Assembly (NCBI GenBank): GCA_032718475.1 | Contig: JAUCBJ010006885.1 | Location: 1-64,000 of the forward strand | Direction: 5' to 3' | DNA length: 64,000 nt | Origin: Nemertoderma westbladi | Lineage: Eukaryota > Xenacoelomorpha > Nemertodermatida > Nemertodermatidae | In this document: positions 32,603-43,305 of the stretch, piece by piece | Layout of the letters: every line of letters starts with the position of its first letter | Position numbering within the stretch: position 1 is the stretch's first letter | Made by a program: the position numbers and the translations under genes | Notes under the pieces: generated by a model | Seen by the model: only the letters and a program-made list of their open reading frames with translations | What the model was told of the DNA's origin: nothing | Database searches by the model: none

Positions 32603-34770
32603 CAAGGAGCTGTGAGTGCATTGTTGTACCAATAACTAACCATACAATGTACTGAGGCTACCGTATAGCTAACTAACTCACAAGGAGCTGTGAGTGCATT
32701 GTTGTACCAATAACTAACCATACAATGTACTGAGGCTACCGTATAGCTAACTAACTCACAAGGAGCTGTGAGTGCATTGTTGTACCAATAACTAACCATA
32801 CAATGTACTGAGGCTACTGTATAGCTAACTAACTCACAAGGAGCTGTGAGTGCATTGTTGTACCAATAACTAACCATACAATGTACTGAGGCTACTGTAT
32901 AGCTAACTAACTCACAAGGAGCTGTGAGTGCATTGTTGTACCAATAACTAACCATGCAATGTACTGAGGCTACTGTATAGTTAACTAACTCACAAGGAGC
33001 TGTGAGACTATTGTTGTACCAATAACTAACCATACAATGTACTGAGGCTACTGTATAGCTAACTAACTCACAAGGAGCTGTGAGTGCATTGTTGTACCAA
33101 TAACTAACCATGCAATGTACTGAGGCTACTGTATAGCTAACTAACTCACAAGGAGCTGTGAGTGCATTGTTGTACCAATAACTAACCATACAATGTACTG
33201 AGGCTACTGTATGGCTAACTAACTCACAAGGAGCTGTGAGTGCATTGTTGTACCAATAACTAACCATACAATGTACTGAGGCTACTGTATAGCTAACTAA
33301 CTCACAAGGAGCTGTGAGTGCATTGTTGTACCAATAACTAACCATACAATGTACTGAGGCTACTGTATAGCTAACTAACTCACAAGGAGCTGTGAGTGCA
33401 TTGTTGTACCAATAACTAACCATGCAATGTACTGAGGCTACTGTATAGCTAACTAACTCACAAGGAGCTGTGAGTGCATTGTTGTACCAATAACTAACCA
33501 TACAATGTACTGAGGCTACTGTATAGCTAACTAACTCACAAGGAGCTGTGAGCGCATTGTTGTACCAATAACTAACCATACAATGTACTGAGGCTACTGT
33601 ATAGCTAACTAACTCACAAGGAGCTGTGAGTGCATTGTTGTACCAATAACTAGCCATACAATATACTGAGGCTACTGTATAGCTAGCTAACTCACAATGA
33701 GCTATGAGTGCATTGTTGTACCAATAACTAACCATGCAATGTACTGAGGCTACTGTATAGCTAACTAACTCACAAGGAGCTGTGAGTGTATTGTTGTACC
33801 AATAACTAACCATACAATGTACTGAGGCTACTATATAGCTAACTAACTCACAAGGAGCTGTGAGCGCATTGTTGTACCAATAACTAACCATACAATGTAC
33901 TGAGGCTACTGTATAGCTAACTAACTCACAAGGAGCTGTGAGTGCATTGATGTACCAATAACTAACCATGCAATGTACTGAGGCTACTGTATAGCTAACT
34001 AACTCACAAGGAGCTGTGAGACTATTGTTGTACCAATAACTAACCATACAATGTACTGAGGCTACTGTATAGCTAACTAATTCACAAGGAGCTGTGAGTG
34101 CATTGATGTACCAATAACTATCCATGCAATGTACTGAGGCTACTGTATAGCTACTAACTAACTCACAAGAAGCTGTGAGTGCATTGTTGTACCAATAACT
34201 AACCATGCAATGTACTGAGGCTACTGTATAGCTAACTAACTCACAAGGAGCTGTGAGTGCATTGATGTACCAATAACTAACCATGCAATGTACTGAGGCT
34301 ACTGTATACCTAACTAACTCACAAGGAGCTGTGAGACTATTGTTGTACCAATAACTAACCATACAATGTACTGAGGTTACTGTATAGCTAACTAACTCAC
34401 AAGGAGCTGTGAGTGCATTGTTGTACCAATAACTAACCATGCAATGTACTGAGGCTACTGTATAGCTAACTAACTCACAAGGAGCTGTGAGTGCATTGTT
34501 GTACCAATAACTAACCATACAATGTACTGAGGCTACTGTATAGCTAACTAACTCACAAGGAGCTGTGAGCGCATTGTTGAACCAATAACTAACCATACAA
34601 TGTACTGAGGGTACTGTATAGCTAACTAACTCACAAGGAGCTGTGAGTGCATTGTTCTACCAATAACTAACCATACAATGTACTGAGGCTACTGTATAGC
34701 TAACTAACTCACAAGGAGCTGTGAGACTATTGTTGTACCAATAACTATCCATACAATGTACTGAGGCTAC
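32603..34770. repeat. 78 bp satellite array, left part
   Basis: About 28 copies of a 78 bp unit (GTACTGAGGCTACTGTATAG, CTAACTAACTCACAAGGAGC, TGTGAGTGCATTGTTGTACC, AATAACTAACCATACAAT). Seventy-eight is a multiple of three, so the minus strand remains open for 670 codons with a 26-residue period (MVSYWYNNALTAPCELVSYT...). The array is cut by the RTE element at 34771 and resumes at 38538 at the next base of the unit. Confidence 0.95.
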
Positions 34771-37700
34771 TACTACTACTACTACTATGATCGGCATGCT
34801 GCATTGCAGCTGCATTTTTAAGAATGCTGTGCCGGCTTGTCAACAAAATTGCACCGCCACAACTCCCTATCACCCATGACATTTGCTAGATCATCCGCAT
34901 CTTTAAGGCCAGTGTCCTTTAAGATGCGTCTCAAGAAAGTCATGGGCTGTCCACCACGCTTATTCACTCCATGAGGCTGCCAAAGTACAAGATTATGCAC
35001 TGGCTGGTCCTCACGGCGAAAGCAATGTCCTGCAAAGCGGAGGCGATTTTGTTCTAGTGTCAAGCTTGGGGGAACCAATGAGACACCTCCAATGTTATAT
35101 AGTGTCTGGTTGGAGATGTGTGCATTGTACTTGACACAATGAACCCGGCGTAGCATTCTTGTGAATGTGCCATCCAGAGATTTGGTGTCCTCAGTAGTTA
35201 GAGCCCAGCATGGACTCCCATAGAGGAGTACTGGAACTACTGCTGCTCTAAATAATCGGACCTTAAGTTTCCGATTAATTCTCTGTGACTTCCAAATCCT
35301 GGAAAGCCTATTCAAGGCTGCCCATGCCTTTCCCTTACGTATTCGAAGGTCCTCACCTGACTTCCGGATCCATGATCCCAGGTAACAGAAGTCGTCCACA
35401 TGCTCAAGCATACCATCCTTTGAGCTTATGCTCATCCGATCAGAGACTTGCTGAGGACTTTCAAAGTTAACTGTCATAATTTTGGTCTTTCTGGAGTTAA
35501 TAAAGAGACCAACACTAGAAGCAGCATGTTCTAATGAGCTGAGGAGCCGTTGGGCTCCCTCTAATGATTCTGAGAGTACTCCTAAGTCATCAGCAAAGTC
35601 TAGATCAGTTAGGTACTTGGCAGGATTTCCTCGACTTCTGGAGCCAGTAGGTGGAGTTATCATCACCCCATCATCATTATAATGATCTAAGGACATGCGT
35701 AGAACATAGTCAACCACAATAATGAACAAGAATGGTGCAAGTGTGTCTCCTTGGAGGACGCCCCATAACACTTCAAATGGTTCTGTGTCACCGTCAACAG
35801 TAGACACAAATGTTGTCGAACCATCATATACTGATCTGATTGCTGCAATAATTTCATCAGGAATCCCATATAATGAAAGTATGCTGAACATACGTGAGCG
35901 AGAGACTGAATCAAAGGCCTTGAAGAAGTCAACAAAGATAACAGCCAGATGCCTGTCTTTCTTTTTTGATAACTCTTCAATTATCCTTCTAAGTGCCAAA
36001 ATGGGCTCCATGGTCCCACGACCTTTACGGAACCCATTCTGATTTCCACGGAGCAGTCTCTCAATGGGATCCCTGATGCGATTTAATAGAATCCTATTGT
36101 ATAGCTTTGCAGCAATCGAGATCAATGAGATTCCCCGAAAAGAACCATAGAGTGTTAGGTTGCCCTTCTTGGGAACTGGCACCAACTTATTTGTTTTCAT
36201 TTCTTGTGGGACTCTTGTTGTTCGGTACATGTCTACTATGATGGGATAGATGAGCTTTAAACACTCAGGTATTTTAAAGACCTCAGGGGGAACACCATCT
36301 ACTCCACTGGCACGATTGGTCTTAATGCTCTTTGCAGCAGCCTTCACTTCTGCAAAGGAGATATCGCCAATGGGAATATCTGAGAGTACAGACTCAGACA
36401 CTTTTACTTCTATAAAGTTATCAGGCAATACCCTGTCATTATTGAGGAGCTTTTCAAAGTGGGCTTTCCAACCATTGAGGCGATCGGCTGGTGATTCAGC
36501 CTTAACCTTGGTGGTTGGTTGGCTTTTCCGCCCAGTAAGCAGATTGATCGATTTCCATGCCTGGGATGATTGCCTGCTGTCGTCAGCATCATTGATGGCA
36601 TCAACCTGTTGGTTTATTAGCTCCTGTAGATTAGCAGAGTACTGCCTGTTCAGGGACCTAGATGCAGCCTTAACTGCATTCTTGGCCGCTGTAGTCTGTT
36701 TGAGTCGGGACTCTTTCTGCGCCTTATGAAGGTCATTTCGGCACTTCTGAATTTTGTTGTCAGTCCAGGGGGCCCTTTTCCTGTTTCGAGGGTATACAGG
36801 AACTGTTTCTGCAGCTGCTAACTTAACTGCTTCTGTAAAGGCAGTATAGCCCTCACAGTGATCTGCCGCCTCAGAGGCAAGAGCCTCATACCTGTTGCTC
36901 AGCTGTAGTGTGAAGCTGGATCTCACACTTGGCTGTTGCAACAGAGAGGACCAGTCATGCCGCGGCAACGCAGATTTCGTTGTTCTGCTAGCACGCAGAC
37001 TAAGTCTTACCTTGGCCACAATAAGGCGGTGATCACTGGAGAAGGGTCGAAGAGTAAATGCATTACAGTCTTGTATAGAGCTCCTGTATTTCCTGCGAAA
37101 CAGAATATGGTCTATCTGGGACTTGTGACCACTGGGTCCACTATGAGTCCATAGCTTTCCAGTTCGCTTCTTGAACTGGGTTCCAGCCGAAAACAATCCA
37201 TTTCCAGAGATAAAATCCTGAAGATGGACAGAATTTCGGTTAACACTATTGCTATAGACCCAGGGCGATGTAGGTGATTGATGCAGACTTGCATTAAAGT
37301 CTCCCAGGAATGTTAAGAATGCATGCTGATCCACTCCATCAGTAGCTGCTTGTAGATTGTGGTAGAAATTTTCCACCTCCTCTACAGGGGCAACACTAGT
37401 TGGAGAGTAGCACACAATCAGAACCACCTTAGGAAACTTCTTAGCCAGTCTTCCAGAACATGAGAAGTGGCAACGGATGATGCGGTTAGAGATTTGGTCT
37501 ATTTTGTCCAATGCTGCATGTGCAGTTGGATTCATCAATAGACCAATTCCACCATTGCCACTATCATCTGCTGACGCGAGGGCGAGTCGCCAACCGCCCC
37601 CCATGTCCTTAATCAGAACCTCATCAGTCTGTCCAGTCTGCATTCGGTGCTCTTGAACACCCACTGCGCTAAGAGAAAGCTTATCTGCCAAGGCAGTCAG

Positions 37701-38537
37701 CTCACCTTGTCGCATTGGGGACCCGAGTGTTAGGGTGTTTACTGAGGCTAGTCTTGTGACTTGCCTCAGATTCACCAATGGCTTTGTTGGTTGGGGTGGA
37801 ACATGAGAGTAGCCTCCAACTCCAGAATCCCTCTCCCCATCACAATCTAGCCTTCCTGGTGACCCAGGGTTTGGGCCAGAAAGGTCATCAGGAAAGGGAC
37901 TCAAAGAAATGTTGGCTGCTCTCTCTCCAGTAGGGGGTGAGACAGGCAGCCGGTCAGGAGTTAACTGACGCCTGTGAGGCCGATTGTGTCCGGTAATTCC
38001 ACTGGCCTCTAGTGGCCGGACCTCCGCATTGCTAATGTAATCCATAGTGGGGGTTGGGGGGTGCTTTTTTGCCGAGTCAGCTCTCGGGGCAAATACCACA
38101 CCCTGGTTTGCCATTCCACAGGGTGGGTGTCGCAATGGAGTCAGATATGAGGCCCATCACCCATATCTATTCTGGCGCACATGACCCACCATTGGCTGTT
38201 GCAGCTCATCTGCGGGGTCATGCCCTGTCCTGTACCCTTGCTGCCAGGTGCAGGTCGCAGTGAAGTGCTCTCAGAGTGGACATGAGAACACTCTGCTCCT
38301 GACCAGCCATTGGTAGATCACCATCTGCCTGGTCAGGCCATATACCCCTGCAGCCAAGTATATGGGTCCTTAATCCAGGACCAAGGGCGTCCTTATCCCA
38401 GAACGAAGGGGGTCCTAGTTACAGGACCAGATTTGCCCTAGTAAGAGGGTCTATGCAGCTACAGGTGGCACCTCCTTTATGCTGCATGGAGGTGGCAAGT
38501 TTTCTTGATCAATGACCTAGAATACCTGACCTGACCT
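34771..38537 (-). mobile_element. RTE-type non-LTR retrotransposon, apparently full length
   Basis: The element is inserted in the 78 bp satellite between 'ggctac' and 'tgtatag' of one unit. On the minus strand it has about 400 bp of 5' sequence, one long ORF (34818-38135), a very short 3' UTR and a 3' tail of TAG triplets (seen as tactactac at 34771-34787). RTE-clade elements typically end in such microsatellites. No clear target duplication is visible; the simple tail may hide a few bases. Four truncated relatives in the window share the same tail (15281, 45141, 59924, 60591). Confidence 0.9.
34818..38135 (-). CDS. RTE-type ORF2: AP endonuclease and reverse transcriptase
   Basis: The 1105-residue polyprotein is in one frame. 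A Pro-rich N terminus (residues 1-125) precedes an apurinic-type endonuclease with N133 (SVNTL), E162 (VQEHR), Y243, GDFN at 278-281, D342 and SDH at 367-369. The reverse transcriptase follows at about 590-900, with VDFFKAFDSV (Asp 736), GVLQGDTLAPFLF and the catalytic FADD at 847-850. The C terminus has the conserved KLKVRLFRAAVVPVLLYGSPCW and RMLRRVHC blocks and ends DKPAQHS. All catalytic positions are present and no stop interrupts it, so it may be active. It nicks target DNA and copies its RNA by target-primed reverse transcription. The true start may be a Met within the Pro-rich region (for example residue 31), since the first 125 residues are poorly conserved. Confidence 0.92.
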   Translation of the reverse strand: MRHPPCGMANQGVVFAPRADSAKKHPPTPTMDYISNAEVRPLEASGITGHNRPHRRQLTPDRLPVSPPTGERAANISLSPFPDDLSGPNPGSPGRLDCDGERDSGVGGYSHVPPQPTKPLVNLRQVTRLASVNTLTLGSPMRQGELTALADKLSLSAVGVQEHRMQTGQTDEVLIKDMGGGWRLALASADDSGNGGIGLLMNPTAHAALDKIDQISNRIIRCHFSCSGRLAKKFPKVVLIVCYSPTSVAPVEEVENFYHNLQAATDGVDQHAFLTFLGDFNASLHQSPTSPWVYSNSVNRNSVHLQDFISGNGLFSAGTQFKKRTGKLWTHSGPSGHKSQIDHILFRRKYRSSIQDCNAFTLRPFSSDHRLIVAKVRLSLRASRTTKSALPRHDWSSLLQQPSVRSSFTLQLSNRYEALASEAADHCEGYTAFTEAVKLAAAETVPVYPRNRKRAPWTDNKIQKCRNDLHKAQKESRLKQTTAAKNAVKAASRSLNRQYSANLQELINQQVDAINDADDSRQSSQAWKSINLLTGRKSQPTTKVKAESPADRLNGWKAHFEKLLNNDRVLPDNFIEVKVSESVLSDIPIGDISFAEVKAAAKSIKTNRASGVDGVPPEVFKIPECLKLIYPIIVDMYRTTRVPQEMKTNKLVPVPKKGNLTLYGSFRGISLISIAAKLYNRILLNRIRDPIERLLRGNQNGFRKGRGTMEPILALRRIIEELSKKKDRHLAVIFVDFFKAFDSVSRSRMFSILSLYGIPDEIIAAIRSVYDGSTTFVSTVDGDTEPFEVLWGVLQGDTLAPFLFIIVVDYVLRMSLDHYNDDGVMITPPTGSRSRGNPAKYLTDLDFADDLGVLSESLEGAQRLLSSLEHAASSVGLFINSRKTKIMTVNFESPQQVSDRMSISSKDGMLEHVDDFCYLGSWIRKSGEDLRIRKGKAWAALNRLSRIWKSQRINRKLKVRLFRAAVVPVLLYGSPCWALTTEDTKSLDGTFTRMLRRVHCVKYNAHISNQTLYNIGGVSLVPPSLTLEQNRLRFAGHCFRREDQPVHNLVLWQPHGVNKRGGQPMTFLRRILKDTGLKDADDLANVMGDRELWRCNFVDKPAQHS

Positions 38538-41500
38538 TGTATAGCTAACTAACTCACAAGGAGCTGTGAGTACATTGTTGTACCAATAACTAACCATTCA
38601 ATGTACTGAGGCTACTGTATAGCTAACTAACTCACAAGGAGCTGTGAGACTATTGTTGTACCAATAACTATCCATACAATGTACTGAGGCTACTGTATAG
38701 CTAACTAACTCACAAGGAGCTGTGAGTACATTGTTGTACCAATAACTAACCATGCAATGTACTGAGGCTACTGTATAGCTACTAACTAACTCACAAGAAG
38801 CTGTGAGTGCATTGTTGTACCAATAACTAACCATTCAATGTACTGAGGCTACTGTATAGCTAACTAACTCACAAGGAGCTGTGAGACTATTGTTGTACCA
38901 ATAACTATCCATACAATGTACTGAGGCTACTGTATAGCTAACTAACTCACAAGGAGCTGTGAGACTATTGTTGTACCAATAACTAACCATGCAATGTACT
39001 GAGGCTACTGTATAGCTAACTAACTCACAAGGAGCTGTGAGTGCATTGATGTACCAATAACTAACCATGCAATGTACTGAGGCTACTGTATACCTAACTA
39101 ACTCACAAGGAGCTGTGAGACTATTGTTGTACCAATACCTAACCATACAATGTACTGAGGTTACTGTATAGCTAACTAACTCACAAGGAGCTGTGAGACT
39201 ATTGTTGTACCAATAACTATCCATACAATGTACTGAGGCTACTGTATAGCTAACTAACTCACAAGGAGCTGTGAGTACATTGTTGTACCAATAACTAACC
39301 ATGCAATGTACTGAGGCTACTGTATAGCTAACTAACTCACAAGGAGCTGTGAGTGCATTGATGTACCAATAACTAACCATGCAATGTACTGAGGCTACTG
39401 TATACCTAACTAACTCACAAGGAGCTGTGAGACTATTGTTGTACCAATACCTAACCATACAATGTACTGAGGTTACTGTATAGCTAACTAACTCACAAGG
39501 AGCTGTGAGTGCATTGTTGTACCAATAACTAACCATGCAATGTACTGAGGCTACTGTATAGCTAACTGCCAGCCACCGTTGAATGCTAACGGTGGCTGGT
39601 GTAATGGGCCTACCCGTCCAACCACCGTCTACATTCTACATTGTATGTAGAAATGTAGTAAATTGTTCAGAAATAAATAAAAAAAAAAAAAAAAAAAAAA
39701 CTAACTCACAAGGAGCTGTGAGTGCATTGTTGTACCAACCAATAACTAACCATACAATGTACTGAGGCTACTGTATAGCTAACTAACTCACAAGGAGCTG
39801 TGAGCGCATTGTTGAACCAATAACTAACCATACAATGTACTGAGGGTACTGTATAGCTAACTAACTCACAAGGAGCTGTGAGTGCATTGTTGTACCAATA
39901 ACTAACCATACAATGTACTGAGGCTACTGTATAGCTAACTAACTCACAAGGAGCTGTGAGACTATTGTTGTACCAATAACTATCCATACAATGTACTGAG
40001 GCTACTGTATAGCTAACTAACTCACAAGGAGCTGTGAGTACATTGTTGTACAAATAACTAACCATTCAATGTACTGAGGCTACTGTATAGCTAACTAACT
40101 CACAAGGAGCTGTGAGACTATTGTTGTACCAATAACTATCCATACAATGTACTGAGGCTACTGTATAGCTAACTAACTCACAAGGAGCTGTGAGTACATT
40201 GTTGTACCAATAACTAACCATGCAATGTACTGAGGCTACTGTATAGCTACTAACTAACTCACAAGAAGCTGTGAGTGCATTGTTGTACCAATAACTAACC
40301 ATTCAATGTACTGAGGCTACTGTATAGCTAACTAACTCACAAGGAGCTGTGAGACTATTGTTGTACCAATAACTATCCATACAATGTACTGAGGCTACTG
40401 TATAGCTAACTAACTCACAAGGAGCTGTGAGTGCATTGTTGTACCAATAACTAACCATGCAATGTACTGAGGCTACTGTATAGCTAACTAACTCACAAGG
40501 AGCTGTGAGTGCATTGTTGTACCAATAACTAACCATACAATGTACTGAGGCTACTGTATAGCTAACTAACTCACAAGGAGCTGTGAGTGCATTGTTGTAC
40601 CAATAACTAACCATACAATGTACTGAGGCTACTGTATAGCTAACTAACTCACAAGGAGCTGTGAGTGCATTGTTGTACCAATAACTAACCATACAATGTA
40701 CTGAGGCTACTGTATAGCTAACTAGCTCACAAGGAGCTGTGAGCGCATTGTTGTACCAATAACTAACCATACAATGTACTGAGGCTACTGTATAGCTAAC
40801 TAACTCACAAGGAGCTGTGAGTGCATTGATGTACCAATAACTAACCATGCAATGTACTGAGGCTACTGTATAGCTAACTAACTCACAAGGAGCTGTGAGA
40901 CTATTGTTGTACCAATAACTAACCATACAATGTACTGAGGCTACTGTATAGCTAACTAACTCACAAGGAGCTGTGAGTACATTGTTGTACCAATAACTAA
41001 CCATGCAATGTACTGAGGCTACTGTATAGCTAACTAACTCACAAGGAGCTGTGAGTGCATTGATGTACCAATAACTAACCATGCAATGTACTGAGGCTAC
41101 TGTATAGCTAACTAACTCACAAGGAGCTGTGAGTGCATTGTTGTACCAATAACTAACCATGCAATGTACTGAGGCTACTGTATGGCTAACTAACTCACAA
41201 GGTGCTGTGAGTGCATTGTTGTACCAATAACTATCCATGCAATGTACTGAGGCTACTGTATAGCCTAACTAACTCACAAGGAGCTGTGAGTGCATTGTTG
41301 TACCAATAACTAACCATACAATGTACTGAGGCTACTGTATAGCTAACTAACTCACAAGGAGCTGTGAGTGCATTGTTGTACCAATAACTAACCATGCAAT
41401 GTACTGAGGCTACTGTATAGCTAACTAACTCACAAGGAGCTGTGAGTGCATTGCTGTACCAATAACTAACCATGCAATGTACTGAGGCTACTGTATAGCT

Positions 41501-42585
41501 AACTAACTCACAAGGAGCTGTGAGTGCATTGTTGTACCGATAACTAACCATACAATGTACTGAGGCTACTGTATAGCTAGCTAACTCACAAGGAGCTGTG
41601 AGTGCATTGTTGTACCAATAACTAACCATACAATGTACTGAGGCTACTGTATAGCTAACTAACTCACAAGGAGCTGTGAGTGCATTGTTGTACCAATAAC
41701 TAACCATGCAATGTACTGAGGCTACTGTATAGCTAACTAACTCACAAGGAGCTTTGAGTGCATTGTTGTACCAATAACTAACCATGCAATGTACTGAGGC
41801 TACTGTATAGCTAACTAACTCACAAGGAGCTGTGAGTGCATTGTTGTACCAATAACTAACCATGCAATGTACTGAGGCTACTGTATAGCTAACTAACTCA
41901 CAAGGAGCTTTGAGTGCATTGTTGTACCAATAACTAACCATGCAATGTACTGAGGCTACTGTATAGCTAACTAACTCACAAGGAGCTTTGAGTGCATTGT
42001 TGTACCAATAACTAACCATGCAATGTACTGAGGCTACTGTATAGCTAACTAACTCACAAGGAGCTGTGAGTGCATTGTTGTACCAATAACTAACCATGCA
42101 ATGTACTGAGGCTACTGTATAGCTAACTAACTCACAAGGAGCTGTGAGTGCATTGTTGTACCAATAACTAACCATACAATGTACTGAGGCTACTGTATAG
42201 CTAACTAACTCACAAGGAGCTGTGAGTGCATTGTTGTACCAATAACTAACCATGCAATGTACTGAGGCTACTGTATGGCTAACTAACTCACAAGGAGCTG
42301 TGAGTGCATTGTTGTACTAATAACTAACCATGCAATGTACTGAGGCTACTGTATGGCTAACTAACTCACAAGGAGCTGTGAGTGCATTGATGTACCAATA
42401 ACTAGCCATGCAATTGTACTGAGGCTACTGTATAGCTAACTAACTCACAAGGAGCTTTGGGTGCATTGTTGTACCAATAACTAACCATGCAATGTATGTA
42501 CTGAGGCTACTGAATAGCTAACTAACTCACAAGGAGCTGTGAGCGCATTGTTGTACCAATAACTAACCATACAATGTACTGAGGT
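38538..42585. repeat. 78 bp satellite array, right part
   Basis: About 50 copies of the same unit as 32603-34770. Variants include 'gagactattg', 'gagtacattg', 'ttgatgtacc', 'ctatccat' and 'cattcaatg'; the last gives TGA in the otherwise open minus frame. A block of about 310 bp at 38570-38880 recurs almost exactly 1468 bp further on. A 133 bp retrocopy interrupts the array at 39568-39700. Copies decay toward 42585. Confidence 0.95.
39568..39700 (+). mobile_element. Polyadenylated short retrocopy with perfect hairpin
   Basis: A 133 bp insert in the 78 bp satellite ends in 22 or more A residues preceded by AAATAAATAA (poly(A) signal). It is flanked by 6 bp duplications (CTAACT at 39562-39567 and 39701-39706). 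At its 5' end a perfect 12 bp stem with a 7 nt loop is formed by CCAGCCACCGTT-gaatgct-AACGGTGGCTGG (39569-39599). No tRNA-type A/B boxes were recognised. It may be a SINE or a 5'-truncated mRNA 3' end mobilised by a LINE. Confidence 0.8.
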
Positions 42586-43138
42586 TTCTGTACGTCGTGT
42601 ATCATAATAATCCTGGTGTACTTCGGATTTACTTATTTCATGGTCGGCCAAGGTCATTGGCATTGAATTTCTAACGTTTCCAGCTTCGTTGGGCTGGAAG
42701 CACTAGTCTTGTCAAAGCTCGACATTAATCCTCTATTCTCTACTAGACCTATGCAGGGCATTCCCTTTATCTCCTGGCCTGGAGATAGGATAGCTGTATA
42801 CGCAATTATTACTACACCCTAATAATGTTGGTTCACATCACAAATGAGATTATTACATCGTATGAGACTTTACGCTCTGCTGCAATGCCAATTAGTTGCC
42901 TACATGATATCATTGAATACGATTCCATCCCAAGCAAATAGGTACCATTTTTTAAAATAAATTTCCGCAATTAAGCTACATTCCAAGGTCAATTGATGCA
43001 AATGGCATCATTTTCACTATAGTTGATGGTGCTATTTTATGAAGATTATCATCTAAATACTAAACCCAATGTTGTCTCAGGTTGTCATAACGTAAACGTT
43101 GTCATTTAATAACGGGGTTGATCTCCATGAAATAACAC
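42586..43138. other. Upstream region of the GPCR gene, no other gene recognised
   Basis: Unique AT-rich sequence with no coding frame or repeat. It probably contains distal promoter sequence of the receptor gene. Confidence 0.5.
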
Positions 43139-43146
43139 TATAAAAA
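43139..43146 (+). promoter_or_regulatory. Candidate TATA box of the GPCR gene
   Basis: TATAAAAA lies about 25-30 bp before an initiator-like ATCAGTAC (about 43165-43172). The spacing fits a TATA-dependent start site near 43168, upstream of the predicted 5'UTR intron. Confidence 0.45.
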
Positions 43147-43189
43147 GTCAACGATTGGCCTATCATCAGTACTTTATTAAGTTGTCCAG

Positions 43190-43296
43190 GTTAAGTGCTT
43201 ATCGGCATTCGCCATAATTTTCGCATTACAATAATTAGCAATTTTATAGCAGTGTTGGTGACCAGCCTGCGTTCTTACTTACATTTATACTTGCAG
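43190..43296 (+). other. Predicted 5'UTR intron of the GPCR gene
   Basis: A good donor (CCAG|GTTAAGT, GT at 43190) and acceptor (TTATACTTGCAG|GT, AG ending at 43296) bound a 107 bp interval, with a branch-like CTTAC about 20 nt before the acceptor. If spliced, the ATG at 43195 lies in the intron and translation starts at 43303 or 43306. Confidence 0.5.
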
Positions 43297-43305
43297 GTGG
43301 GTATG

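Noticed and set aside
32584-42253. Minus-strand frames of up to 670 codons with a 26-residue period (MVSYWYNNALTAPC...)
   Set aside because: Produced by the 78 bp satellite. The common 'cattcaatg' variant introduces TGA, and indels break the frame, so purifying selection on a protein is not supported.
43195-43302. Upstream in-frame ATG extending the GPCR by 37 codons
   Set aside because: This stretch looks like a 5'UTR intron (CAG|GTTAAGT to TTGCAG|GT), and receptor N termini of this type usually begin near the glycosylation site.
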